Source: Tetrahymena elliotti 4EA (Eukaryota > Ciliophora > Oligohymenophorea > Hymenostomatida > Tetrahymenidae). From it: DNA of 64,000 nt. The stretch is from NCBI GenBank assembly GCA_000231825.2, contig JH720304.1, forward strand, positions 140,116 to 204,115, given 5' to 3'. The position numbers and the translations under genes are program-made. The number at the start of each line of letters is the position of its first letter. The first letter of the stretch is position 1. The notes below the pieces were generated by a model. It worked only from the letters and a program-made list of their open reading frames with translations, was not told where the DNA came from and did no database searches. Positions 12,780 to 24,061 of the stretch are shown piece by piece.

Positions 12780-13381
12780 GTTTTTTAAAGATATAAACTT
12801 CGATTTAAAACATAGATTTAGAGGCCCAATTATCAATTGACCAAAGAAAAACAATTTAAAATAATAAAATAATTATGCATTAATGTGAATTTATATTTAT
12901 TAGAGTTTATAATATCTAAAGTGGATGAATTACCCTTTTTGGCTTCAAATGTATTCTACTTTATTGATTTACTGTTATTTTTTTGATATTCTCTTAGCTT
13001 TATTATATATCCTTTCAATAATTTTCTGTTTCTTAGTTTAAATGACTATCATTTATTTACAATCCTTTTTGTGATATTTGTAATAATATAGCATTTGACT
13101 TCTACTTTGGGAAATTCAAAGAACTTTTTTTTTATTATTAGTTACCAATTCATTTTTGATGAATGAATTTGATAAGATTATCTTTATTTTTTAAAAAATA
13201 TGATAATTTCTACTTTTTTTTGTTCATTTTTAAAGGAAATTTTGTATAAATTTTATTACTTACAGTAAAATAAAAATTTTTTTTCATGATAATATTGTTA
13301 GTAAATATACAAAATAAAATCCTAAATTAGAAAAAAGGGTGAAATTTATTTGTAAAAAAAATAACTTAATTCTAAAGTAAA
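12780..13381. other. Intergenic
   Basis: Spacer paralogous to 5633-6312. No coding frame or other feature seen. Confidence 0.5.
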
Positions 13382-16246
13382 ATGAATCATCCAGTTATCT
13401 AAAATAAGATCTCATAAAATTGTCTCATAAAAGGAAAAGTCTTAGAAAAATTCTTAGAATCTTTAAAAAACTAAAAAAATTATTTCCAAATTTAAGATTA
13501 TTTGGGTGATGGACCTTAATCTCTTGTCCTAAAAGCATATAACTCTAAAGAAAAACGCAAAGTAGCTCTTAAAATAATTGAATGTAGCAACTTGAGAACT
13601 TAGCTAAATATAGAAGGTTTGAAAAAGGAATATCTTATTTTAAAGGAATTCTGTTTTAGTGAGTGCATAATCAAAGTATTCGATTACTTCTATCTCTAAA
13701 ATGATGAAGATGATTAATTTATTGACTAAAAGATAGAGAACAAAATTGCTTAAAGCAAAAAGCTAAAAGAAAATATTTTCTTTGTTTTAGAACTAGAAAT
13801 ATGTGAAAAGAATTTGAAAGATCTATTCAAAGATATAGTCAAAAATGGAAAATATGAAGATCAAAAATTCAAAGAAATGGTAGCTATAAGGATATTAGAT
13901 GGATTAAATAGTTGTCACAACTAAGATATTACCCATCGAAACTTAAAACCTTAGAATTTTCTTTTTAACAATGAGAACACAATCAAGTTATCTGACCTTG
14001 GATACATTTCTCCAATTATTTCAACTTAAAGTGAAGAGAAATTTGATGGAGGAAATTAATACTATTCTAGTCCTGAAATATAAAAAGGATTCTGTTTTGT
14101 GGAATCTGATCTTTTTGCTCTAGGATTAATTCTTTTGGAATTAGACAATTTGAATGAATTAAGTGGAAATTGGTTACAACAAAAAGAAATTATTGAGATA
14201 AATAATGGATAAAGGATATTATCTGATAGAAAGATAAATAGATTAACAAACATCTACCAAATTATAGAACTATGTCTGAAGCCAAGTTATAAGGAAAGAA
14301 AATCAGCAGCTTAACTTCTTTAAATACTTATCAATAAGTAAAAACAAGAAATTCCCTTCTTAGTTTATTCCACAATATTCTATTGCTAATTTGAAAACTA
14401 AATTAAATACATTGTAGAATCTTACAATTAAAAAATAACTGATGAAACTAAGGGTTAAAATAGGATATCGAAAGAAGAAATAGTATAAATTATGAAGAAG
14501 TTGTTTGAATAAACAGACTACAGTTAAAATTTCTAATTTATTTGTTTTACTAAAATAGAATATCCAGGTTTTATTCTAAAAGCATTCAAAAAAGGCAAAG
14601 AAATTACTCTAAAAATTTAATAAATCAAAAACAGAAAAAAAGTAGAAGACAAAATAAAAATGTTTAAAAAATTGAGGATGTCTTTGATTTCAGAATTTAT
14701 TGAAAATTAAATTATTTACACATCTAACTTCAAAGCATATGCCATCGTTGAATTTGAAAGATATTCTTGTTCATTACAAACATTTTTAGATAGATAGCTG
14801 ATAGATAGTTAAGATGGAGAATTGAATTAAACTCTTAAATTAAAGATTTGCAAATAGATAATTGCATCTATGGGTTATTTGCATTCATTTAATATAATCC
14901 ATAATAATATCAGCCTGTAAAGTTTTTAGATTCAATTTAATGAAACAGGAATAACTGTTAAATTAAGCGAACTTTGGTCAGTGGGCTAGCTAAAATCAAA
15001 TTAAAATGGATTGTATTCAAAATATTTGATAGGAGAAAGTATATTTAAAGCACCCGAAATTTACAATTAACTTTCAAAAAAATACAGCAAGGAATCAGAT
15101 ATTTTTGCAGTTGGCTGTGTACTTGCTTTAATAAATGACTATAAAAATTTCTTTAAATTAAATAATCAAAACTAGGATAGCTTCATCTATCCAATTATAT
15201 TTAAAAATATGATTTAGAAATAGTAAAATGATACTTTTTGTGGTGATATGACATTTTAGGATGAGTCAAAAATATAAAAATGTTCTGAAATTCATGAGTA
15301 CGTTAAGGCTTTTGTAGTTCATAAAGAGGAAAATAGAATACAGTTTAGTTTCTTTATAAATTAAGATAGAGAATAGTTCTATTCCAATAAAGATGAACTC
15401 AAAAGATACTTATTATTAGAGAACACTCTAAATTGTTTCAGTAAAAATAAAGAAAAAAAACCTTAAATTTGTATTAGTGAAAAGAAAAAACAAAAAATTA
15501 TTGATTGCATTATTAATTCTACTTGTGAATTATCTCTTGATTTTAGTGGGAATTTCATTCATTGCACAAATGATGGTTTGGTGAATGGATTAAAAAACTG
15601 TCAAAGCCTTACAAACTTAACCCTTAATTTATATAGAAATTAAATTAGTGCGAGTCAAATATCTGAGCTTGGAGATTGCTTAGAAAGTTATGAAAATCTT
15701 ACTACACTTACTCTCAATCTATAGTATAACTAAATATACTATAATTTTGACTCTTTAGGATCTAGCTTAGGAAACTGCAAAAGTCTTAAAAATTTAAAAC
15801 TGAAACTTTGGAAGAACGATATAGAAGATTAAAGTGTAACTATGCTAGCAGCTGGCTTAGGAAACTCTTAAACACTTAAAAATTTAACTCTTAATCTTTA
15901 TAATAATAAAATTGGCAATGTTGGCGTATCTCATCTTGGATCTGAATTGGGAAATTGCTAAAGCCTTACAACTTTAACACTCAATCTTAAAAGAAACAGA
16001 ATAAATGATATTGGTGTATCTGAACTTGTAGTTGGATTAAAAAAATGTTTAAATCTTAAAAATCTGGTCATTAATATTTAAAACTGCTTAGTTACTATTT
16101 ATTATAATAGATTATAGCTAATTAAAGAATTGAGAAATTGGAAATAACTTATAACAATTACTTTTTAAGATACCTATTGGTTAAGCAAAGATTCAATTAA
16201 AAGATTATAAAAAGCATTAAGATTAGTTAAAATTTAAATTAAATGA
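13382..16246 (+). CDS. Kinase-like + pseudokinase + RNI-type LRR protein
   Basis: Single intronless frame of 954 residues ending at TGA 16244-16246. Residues ~40-330 form a protein-kinase-like domain with the VALK lysine (Lys64), an IKVFDYFY-like strand, DLG (Asp205) in place of DFG, and SPE in place of APE. The catalytic loop reads HRN (185-187), so the usual base Asp is Asn. Residues ~440-620 are a second kinase-like domain with HNN (507-509) and no DFG, surely inactive. Residues ~715-930 are leucine-rich repeats of the ribonuclease-inhibitor style, with the LKNLTLNL-x-NxI pattern. The first domain may be weakly active or a pseudokinase. The layout suggests a scaffold or sensor, comparable to the large ciliate kinase/LRR families. 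The truncated copy at 6313 is its sister. Confidence 0.8.
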
Positions 16247-16791
16247 TACCGATTTAAACTCTAGATATTCATTGAAAATGTAGGAAAAATAAGGTTAAAT
16301 TGAAAAGAATCAGCATAAATAATTATTTATTTAATAATAATTAGAAGAGATAAAATAAAATTGAAATATAGGAAGAAAAGCAAATATTCTACTAAACCCA
16401 CAAAAGAAAAAATTTAAATTTTATTTAATGTAAATACTGTATGAATTTATAAATGTAAATACTGGATGAATTTATAAATGTAAATACTGGATGAATTTAT
16501 AGAAACATTTTCATAAATATTTGAAGAAAATTGAGTTTAAAAATAAATTTTTTGAAACAAGTGTGAATTTGCTTAACAAATTGACTCTGTCTCAATTTTG
16601 ATAGTATTTTTTTAAATAAGATATTTTGTAATTTAAATAAAAAATTAAAGATTAATTTTGAATAAATCTTCATAATATTAATAAAAATAATCATTTTTAA
16701 ATTGAATTCGTTTTTTTGTTAAAAAACATTTTTACATTAAATTAAAGAAAGAAAAAAGTAGAAGAGTTAAAAATTAAAAACCCCTCTAAAA
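16247..16791. other. Intergenic after the kinase-LRR gene
   Basis: Holds a 25-bp triple tandem repeat (16429-16503); nothing else seen. Confidence 0.5.
16429..16503. repeat. Tandem repeat, 3 x 25 bp
   Basis: The unit TGTAAATACTGGATGAATTT plus ATAAA begins at 16429, 16454 and 16479. The first unit differs by one base (CTGT instead of CTGG). Copies are nearly identical, so the expansion is recent. Confidence 0.9.
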
Positions 16792-17830
16792 TGAATTAAA
16801 AAATAAAGAAAAAACAATCGGAAAATCAATTAATAAAATCCATTAAATTTGTTTACTTTCTTTCCTCCATACTAAAAGGAAGTTAATCAATCAAAAAAGT
16901 AAATAATTAGATTAAAACACCCTCCAGAGAATCAAAAATTCCTCTGCTCAGTAAAGGCACAAAAGTAATTTTTACATTCAAATTCAAGATGGGAAATTAA
17001 AAATATAAACTAAAAATGCAGTTACTTCTACCATTTCCAAAAGTTGAAGCTTCGCTAACAAAAATCTTAAGTTGAGGAGAGAAGAACCTACACTAAAAAA
17101 AATTTGAGGTAGTTTAGTTTCAAATATCTAAAATCTGCTATTTTCTATTGCTTAAGGCTTGAATCTATCTCATCAAATCACATATTGATTAACTGTAAGA
17201 GAAATCTATGCCTTATAAATAAAATTAAATCCTTGAGTAATTCAAAACTCTAGAAAAACTTCACTGAGAACAATTCAAATACTTACATAAAAAAAACATT
17301 AGTTTATCAATAAAGCAATAAAAACTAAAAATAGATCAGAAAAATCAACTGGTTAAATTATTGAACACTTAAAACCTTGAAACTAAACACATTTAAATTT
17401 TATTACAAAGATATGATATCAAATACGCAAGAAATAAAAAAGAAATCAAAAATTAAGATGATAAAAAACTGGATTTAAAAAACAATAATTAAAAATCCCC
17501 TTAATCAGAAAGTAAGTAAACAAACAATAAAATATATTAACTAAATTAATAATTAGTGGAATCTCAAAGATCATAAATTAGCTAAAATTCAAAAAAAAGT
17601 GAGTAACTTAACTAAAATAAATAAAGAAATAGACAATTAAATTAAAACTAACATCGTAGACGTAGGAAACCTACCTAAAAGTGAATTAATCCTAAAATAT
17701 ATCACACAGCTCCATGCTATTTATTTTTACATAGATTTGAATGAATTACTGGATGGAGATTTAATAATAATAAATGCAACCTAAATCTATTAAAAATTTA
17801 TTCCAAAAATTTACTGGAATATTTTCTGAA
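16792..17830 (+). pseudogene. Degenerate coding-like tract, family unknown
   Basis: Base composition differs from the surrounding spacer: A-rich but with many CC/CCC runs and C above G on this strand. Three overlapping stretches read like protein. One runs from ATG 16792 for about 95 codons. Another frame from ~16915 to ~17310 reads well but is broken by at least four TGAs. The clearest runs from ~17268 to ~17700 and is rich in Gln, Asn, Lys and Arg. A further frame reads through to TGA near 17828. No start/intron scheme joined them cleanly. It may be a decayed gene, an old mobile element, or a gene with introns I failed to resolve. I recognise no domain. Confidence 0.3.
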
Positions 17831-18980
17831 TCCATGCTTTTTTTAATTAAATTATTGAATTTTCTCTTAAATTTGTAAAACAAATAAAAAAATTTCTTAA
17901 TTTAATTTTAAATATTTATTAAAAAAATTTAAGATTTCTTTACCAAAAAACTAAATTTTTGATCAAAATTTTTTTAAATTTGAAACGCAGTTATCTGAAG
18001 CCTACCCAAATTAATTTTTTTATTTTTAATTATTTTTTATAAGATACAAAAAACCTTTTCCTTTTATTTATTTTCATACTTTTTAATTTTAAGAGAAGAC
18101 TCTAGTTGGTTATTTGTTTAAAGACTAAATACTAAATTATCTTACTTGGTTTACAAATTGAATCAGAAATACGCTAAAATAACCATCTACCTTAATATTA
18201 TCCATATCTCTTTAATGCAAAATTTTTAAGCTAAACAATAATTACATAGATTAAAATAAAACTGCTTGATTAATGTTCTCTAGATCAAATATCTATTACT
18301 CTTAAGCAAAAAAAAAGGATATCATTAATCATTCTCTAGCTCAATAATATAAGAAAGACAAAGATCAAATACTATAAAATATCAAATCTTATTAATATAA
18401 CAAAATATGTTATTATATACAAAAACATTAGTATAGTTGAGTCTACAGGCTCATCTCTATATATATTTTCTTAATATTTAATTATTTATTGCTTCCAATT
18501 ATTGAAGAAAAAAAAAGTAATCTAAAGCAATGACAATTCAATATGAAATATTTTTTTTAATTTTTATAATTAAAAGTTAATAGTTATTTTAAATTTCTAG
18601 ACATTATTTAACAACCTAAAATATTAAAAATATAGAATATTCATAATATTCTGTAAATTTGGTTTAAATAAGATGAATATATCTTTTCTCCTTTTTTAGA
18701 TTCTAAAATATTTATTTTTTCATGTAAATTAAGTTATGAAAATTTTATTTTATTTTTTTATTTAACCTATCATATAAAAATATAAAAGACCTAAAGTACT
18801 TTTGGGTAATAGTATTACAAGGATTTTCAAAATAGTAACAATTGATTTTATCAAAGCAAAATTTATATTTATTTTTTGATACCACAAATTAAAAACAAAT
18901 TTTAGATAGGGTTTATGTGTTAACAAAAATAAATAATCAATTTGATATTAATTAACTAAAAAAATTTACTATTTTAAAAA
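17831..18980. other. Intergenic, AT-rich
   Basis: No coding frame, RNA gene or clear repeat recognised. Confidence 0.5.
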
Positions 18981-20042
18981 ATGATAATATTTTTATTTGT
19001 AATTATTATTGAAATTTAAAGCTTGTATACTTAAGCTATCTGTACTGCTTATGCAGACATGGATATAGATTATTATGGAGAAAAATTTCTTTGCAAATAA
19101 AAAATAAACGGCTGTAGAATATGTTAAAGCGGTGAATGTAAAAATTGTTTAGAAGGATTCTATTTGAATTCTAATACATAATGCCAATCTTGCAAAGATG
19201 TATTTGGTAAATCAGTGGCTACTTGTGAACTTAATAATGGTAAATTATCAATTGTGAAATGTGCAAAAGGTTTTTATAAAGATCCAACAACTGGTTCGTG
19301 TTTGTAATGTGGCTAAGATTGCATATAATGTAGTGATTCTTATACATGTACTGAATGCTAAAGTGATAAATTATTGTTTTAATATCAATGTATAAGTTGC
19401 TAACAAACTAGTTTACAAAATTGCTGTTTCGAACAACTAAATACTTGTAAAACTTGTATTTAATCTTATTACAAAGATAATAGCAATTAATGTGTAAAAT
19501 GCATGAACAACTGCAAAAAATGCTAATAAGCTTCAATTTGTGATGAATGTTAGGAAGGGTACTATTTTGATTAAAATCAAAGATAATGTGTTTCTAATCC
19601 TTTAAATTGCAAAGAAGCATGTATTACAGAAAATTTAAGATAGCTTAAATGCATTAACTGTATGAGTGGGACCTCACTAAATAGTAATAAGTATTACCTT
19701 GATACTTAAGGTGTATGCATAATATGCACACTTTAAAACTGTAAAGTTTGTGGCAATTAAACTTAATGCTAAGAATGTGAAGATGGATATACATTAATGT
19801 CATTCTATGTAAATAAAGTGTTACACCAAGAATGTTATAATTGCTAAACTAACTGCAGCAGATGTTAAATGCAAGGAACAAACAAAATTTGTTATGAATG
19901 TGCAGATAAAAAAAATCCAGTAAATGGTTCATGCTTATCATAATTGAAATTCTAATGGGATATCATTCAATCTTAAAATAGCTCTATCCTAAAAACCCTA
20001 AATGCAGTATTATTAATATTATTATTTGAAATATTTATTTGA
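18981..20042 (+). CDS. Secreted or GPI-anchored cysteine-rich surface protein
   Basis: Intact intronless frame of 353 residues ending at TGA 20040-20042. It starts with a hydrophobic signal peptide (about residues 1-20). The body is almost entirely CxxC-type repeats with Lys, Asn and Gln between them. It ends in a polar stretch (QSQNSS) followed by a ~17-residue hydrophobic tail with no charged residues after it, the arrangement expected of a GPI-attachment signal. This matches the general plan of ciliate immobilization-antigen-like surface proteins, though I cannot assign it to a serotype family. It lacks the TM/KKR tail of the large protein at 83-3709. Confidence 0.75.
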
Positions 20043-21117
20043 AGAAATTTTTTGAATATTCTGCAAAAAAAAGATTATTTTTTAAAAATATCTTACTGGT
20101 TGATATAATTGAAATCCTATACCTTCAAATAGCCTCAGAATGTGGATTATATATAACCTTAAGATAGTTTTCTAATAACTTATATTTTAAAATTATATAT
20201 TACTTTATCTTCTTTGTAAAGCATGTTAAAATTTTAACTCAAATTTAACAATTTGATTATTTGAAATTATTTTAGCAAGCTAATTTAAACAAAAAAAGTA
20301 ATAAAAAATAAATAAATTGCTTTTTCCTTCTTTAGAAATTAAAAAACATACATATACAGCATACATAAAAGGAAATTCTTTTGCAATTTCAACTAATATT
20401 TCAATAAAAGAAAAGTCTGTTCTTGAATAGAAGAAGTAAAAGGTGATTTTTTTTGATTTTTATTGATACAAATATGCTTGTATTTTTTATCATTTATTAA
20501 TTGATTCAGGTAAATTCGAAAAAATGTTTAATTTATTCAATTAATATTTTGACCAAAAATCTTAATTAATATCTTAAAATTCAGGTAAATTATTAATTTA
20601 CAAAAAATAATAAACAAAATATAAATAAATTAATACAAGTATTCAATGAACTAATAATTTTAATTACAATAGAAAGAAGATTTTGCTTATCTGAAGATAA
20701 ATAATTCCTTTCTAATAATTTCAATTTTTTTAGTTCAAAAATACAGAAATATTTTATTGAAAAAACCCTGATTGATATTAATCTTTATTTGTAATTGATA
20801 AATAAATTTAAAAGTGCTTATTTTTCAATTTTAACAAATTAAATAATTATACAAGTTAAAAGGTAAGAGCTAAAAAATAAATGATTTTAGCTTTATTTTA
20901 AGCTAACCTTTTCTTTTATTTTGAAAAAATAATTTAATAAAAATGCTTATGAAAGTAGAATTTATTGAAATGTATGTATGTAAATCAAAACAATTCAAGA
21001 TTAGAGTTTTTGCTTAATTGAAAGTTTTCTATTTTTAATATTCTATTAAAATTTTTAGAGCTTTGATTACTGCAATAGTTATTACACTTACTACCTTTCT
21101 GTTAATAGAATAAAAAT
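20043..21117. other. Intergenic with possible orphan exons
   Basis: Mostly featureless. Two short coding-like pieces stand out. At 20326-20433 a frame follows a CTTTAG acceptor-like site and ends before a GTGATT donor-like site. At 20943-21117 a short exon (ATG 20943) could splice through TTTTTAG (21059) into a frame encoding a strongly hydrophobic helix. Neither could be joined to the downstream gene in frame. Confidence 0.3.
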
Positions 21118-23331
21118 ATGATAGAAAGAAAATCTTTGGTGAGTAACATTTCAGCAAATAGTTAGATTTTCTCCTCACCTATCCATAGATAAAGTATAAC
21201 CAAGAATAAAGAAAAATAAAATGATATTTAAGAGTTAAAAGTATTATCAGATATTGAAACTCCTCTTAATTAGCAAAACAATTACTTTTAGGATTCAAGT
21301 ATTTAAGTAAATGATTAGGTTAAATAAACATTAAGTTTATCTTAAAATAAAAACGATATTAGCTCCAGTGTGAGTATAGAAGAATTTGAAGATTTCTAAA
21401 AAGAATAGGAAGCCATTTCTTAGTAAGCTATGTCTCTAAATAGTAACCATCACTTTACTTCTACTAATCAAAATAATATAAATTAATAAAATGGTCTAGG
21501 ATAAAATTTACATTTTTAGTAAAAAAAATCTAGTTACTTATTCAGCTCACTGTAAAATAGTCCTAAAAACAGCACTCTTTATTCATAAATCAACTAATAA
21601 TTAAAAAAATAGGCATTTAGTCCTTCTAAAAAGTTATAGAAGTAAGCTGATCACATCTAAAAGTAGATAAAATAAAGTAAAAAGTAGGAGATTCATCGCT
21701 ATTTTGGGTATATGTATAAAGAAGTTTAGCTTTTAAAATTGCAACCTTAAATGTAAGAAAGAAAAATGACTTATAGGGCATTCCATTAAAGTGATTCATA
21801 AAAAAAATAAGTGGATTCTGAATTTTAGAAGAAGAAGCTAGGGATTAATTAAAATCCTTAGAAAAAATAAAGTAAAAGAGGATTAATGTACACAAATGAG
21901 TTGTGGAGTGAGCCGTATTATTTAAAAATATTCAAGACTTCTTAGTTAGATTAAATAGAAAATAAAATTAATACAGAAAAAAGACACTAAACTGTTAAAG
22001 AAAGTGTTGATAAATTAAGTGATTATTTTAAATCTTTAGCTAATCCTTAAGAAGATTATAATAAATTATAAGGATTATTCAGTAGAAAGAAAATTTCTTT
22101 AAAACAAGATGATTTACTTAAAAACTACATTCAGACTTAAGTTAGCTACGAAAATTAGTTGCACACTCAGAGATAGTAAGAATCCTTTAATGAAGACTAT
22201 TCTAAAAATAAGAAAGGTCTTAAGCATTAGAATTCAATCTTCAGTGAATCATAAAATAAATAAAATTCATTTCACTCAAATAATTTGTAATCACCTTAAA
22301 TGCAAGATAGTAAATATGTTCTGGAAAGCCCAAAAATGACTTAGATTACTTCTATAAATAGTTTTTTAAATAATAAATTTTCCTAAAAAGAATAAAAATA
22401 AGATACCTAAGATATATAAGAAGGTAACTCTTAAATTAATGATTAAAACTCTGTGCATAATTATTAAATAGAATCAAAACCTTAATAAGACCTCTATCTA
22501 AATGAATAAGATTTAACATAATCCTAATCTTAATTTAACAATGACAAATTAAAATAATTTAATTTAAAAATTAAAAATCCAACATTTTTTCATACTCATA
22601 GATCAAATGGTAAAAAATTTTATGAAGGATCTTTAACAGCAAGAAATAGTGATAAAAAGTAAATAGAAATGATAAAAAAAGGATTTGAAACATCAAGAAA
22701 TAACTCTTTGGAGTAATCAACAAAATCATCTCCTTTTTTCTAAAGTTTAAAAAACAGTAGAACAAGCTCTATTTATAACTCCTCTCCTAATAAGTATAAT
22801 TTAGCCGTTTATTTTATTACTAAATTTACTTTTTATTTTGTTAATAGGGAAAAATTGGAGTTAAGTAAAAAAAATTCTGATTCTAAAATAAATTAAGCAA
22901 GTCCATTTTAGTATAATTAACAGAAAAGATTTTGCTTTGATGGTTCATTCCTAAGCAAAAAACTATAAAATTTTCAAGATAATATCATTGAAAAAGATAA
23001 CTAAAAGTTCAGAGAAAACATAAATTACATTTTATAGGAATGCTAAAAAATTTAAAATGAAAGTAACTAAATTAAACAGTAAATATTATTTTTAATTTTT
23101 CACTGTTTTAAAATTAATTTTTTTTACAGTAAAATAAACTTAAAGATGAAAGAGTCTTAAATATACAATTAAGTTCAACTAAAAATTTTGAGAATGAGGC
23201 AATAAAAAAAATTACTTTAATAGTTTAATTTTTAAACATATGAATCCAGAGACTAAATAGATTAAAGAAGAAAAGAAATTAATACTTATCAATTTGTTAG
23301 AGAAGATGTGACATAAAAACTTTAAAGCTGA
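21118..23331 (+). CDS. Q/N/S-rich protein of unknown function
   Basis: A frame of 737 codons from ATG 21118 to TGA 23329-23331. Two in-frame segments look like introns, being T-rich and GT-AG: 22794-22847 (54 nt) and 23079-23129 (51 nt). Both are multiples of three and lack the K/Q/S bias of the exons. Removing them gives about 702 residues. No domain recognised. The protein is rich in Gln, Asn, Ser and Lys, is probably largely disordered, has charged helical stretches near 21690-21760 (IHRYFGYMYKEVQLL) and a C-terminal coiled-coil-like stretch. The ATG is the first after an in-frame TGA at 21064. An overlapping frame upstream encodes a TM-like helix, so the true N-terminus is uncertain. Confidence 0.6.
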
Positions 23332-24061
23332 TTTAATTATTTTAATTATTAAAAATTATTCAATCATTTAATTTATTCAAACTTAAATTCATCTAAAAAA
23401 TCTTTTTAAAAAATTATTTTTTTAACTAATTTTAAAAATAAATTTTTATATTGTCATTTCTCAAACTTTTTACCAAATTTCTTTTTTTTTACGAATTAAA
23501 AATTAATAACATTTTAAAATAAGAAGATCTTTTAATTTCAACAATTTTTTAAAAGAAATAAACTGAAAAATGTTGAATAAAATTGAAAAGGATTTCATTG
23601 TTTTGCTTTTATGCAGTATTAGTTGATTTAAAAAATTATTTTTCATAAATTCGCACTTTTTTTGTAAAATATGAAATTTTAATTTGATAAAAAACTTTAT
23701 AATTGATTTTATTTTAATTTTCATAAATTTGATTTTTATTTATCTTTTAAGGTATTAATAAGTAAAATTAAATGTTTAATGTTTACATTTTTTATTTTCA
23801 AATCCAAAATAACTAAATTATGAAAGAATCTTAAATACACAGTAAAAAAGTTCCAATTTCTGTAATGAATCAGATAAGAAATTAAAGAATATTATTTAAT
23901 TTGTATTTAAGATTTTACATTAAATTTTAACACTAAACTAAATAATTTTAATTTACATTTTTGAAGATAAAATTCCTTTTTGAAAACTTTAATTATTTTA
24001 AGTTTAAAACAAAAATTTATTTTTTTTAAACAAGATTTTTTTAGTTAATATCAATTTATTT
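23332..24061. other. Intergenic between convergent genes
   Basis: AT-rich with long T and A runs. A short sequence near 23130-23170 (GATGAAAGAGTCTTAAATATAC) recurs imperfectly near 23819-23840. No coding frame seen. Confidence 0.4.
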
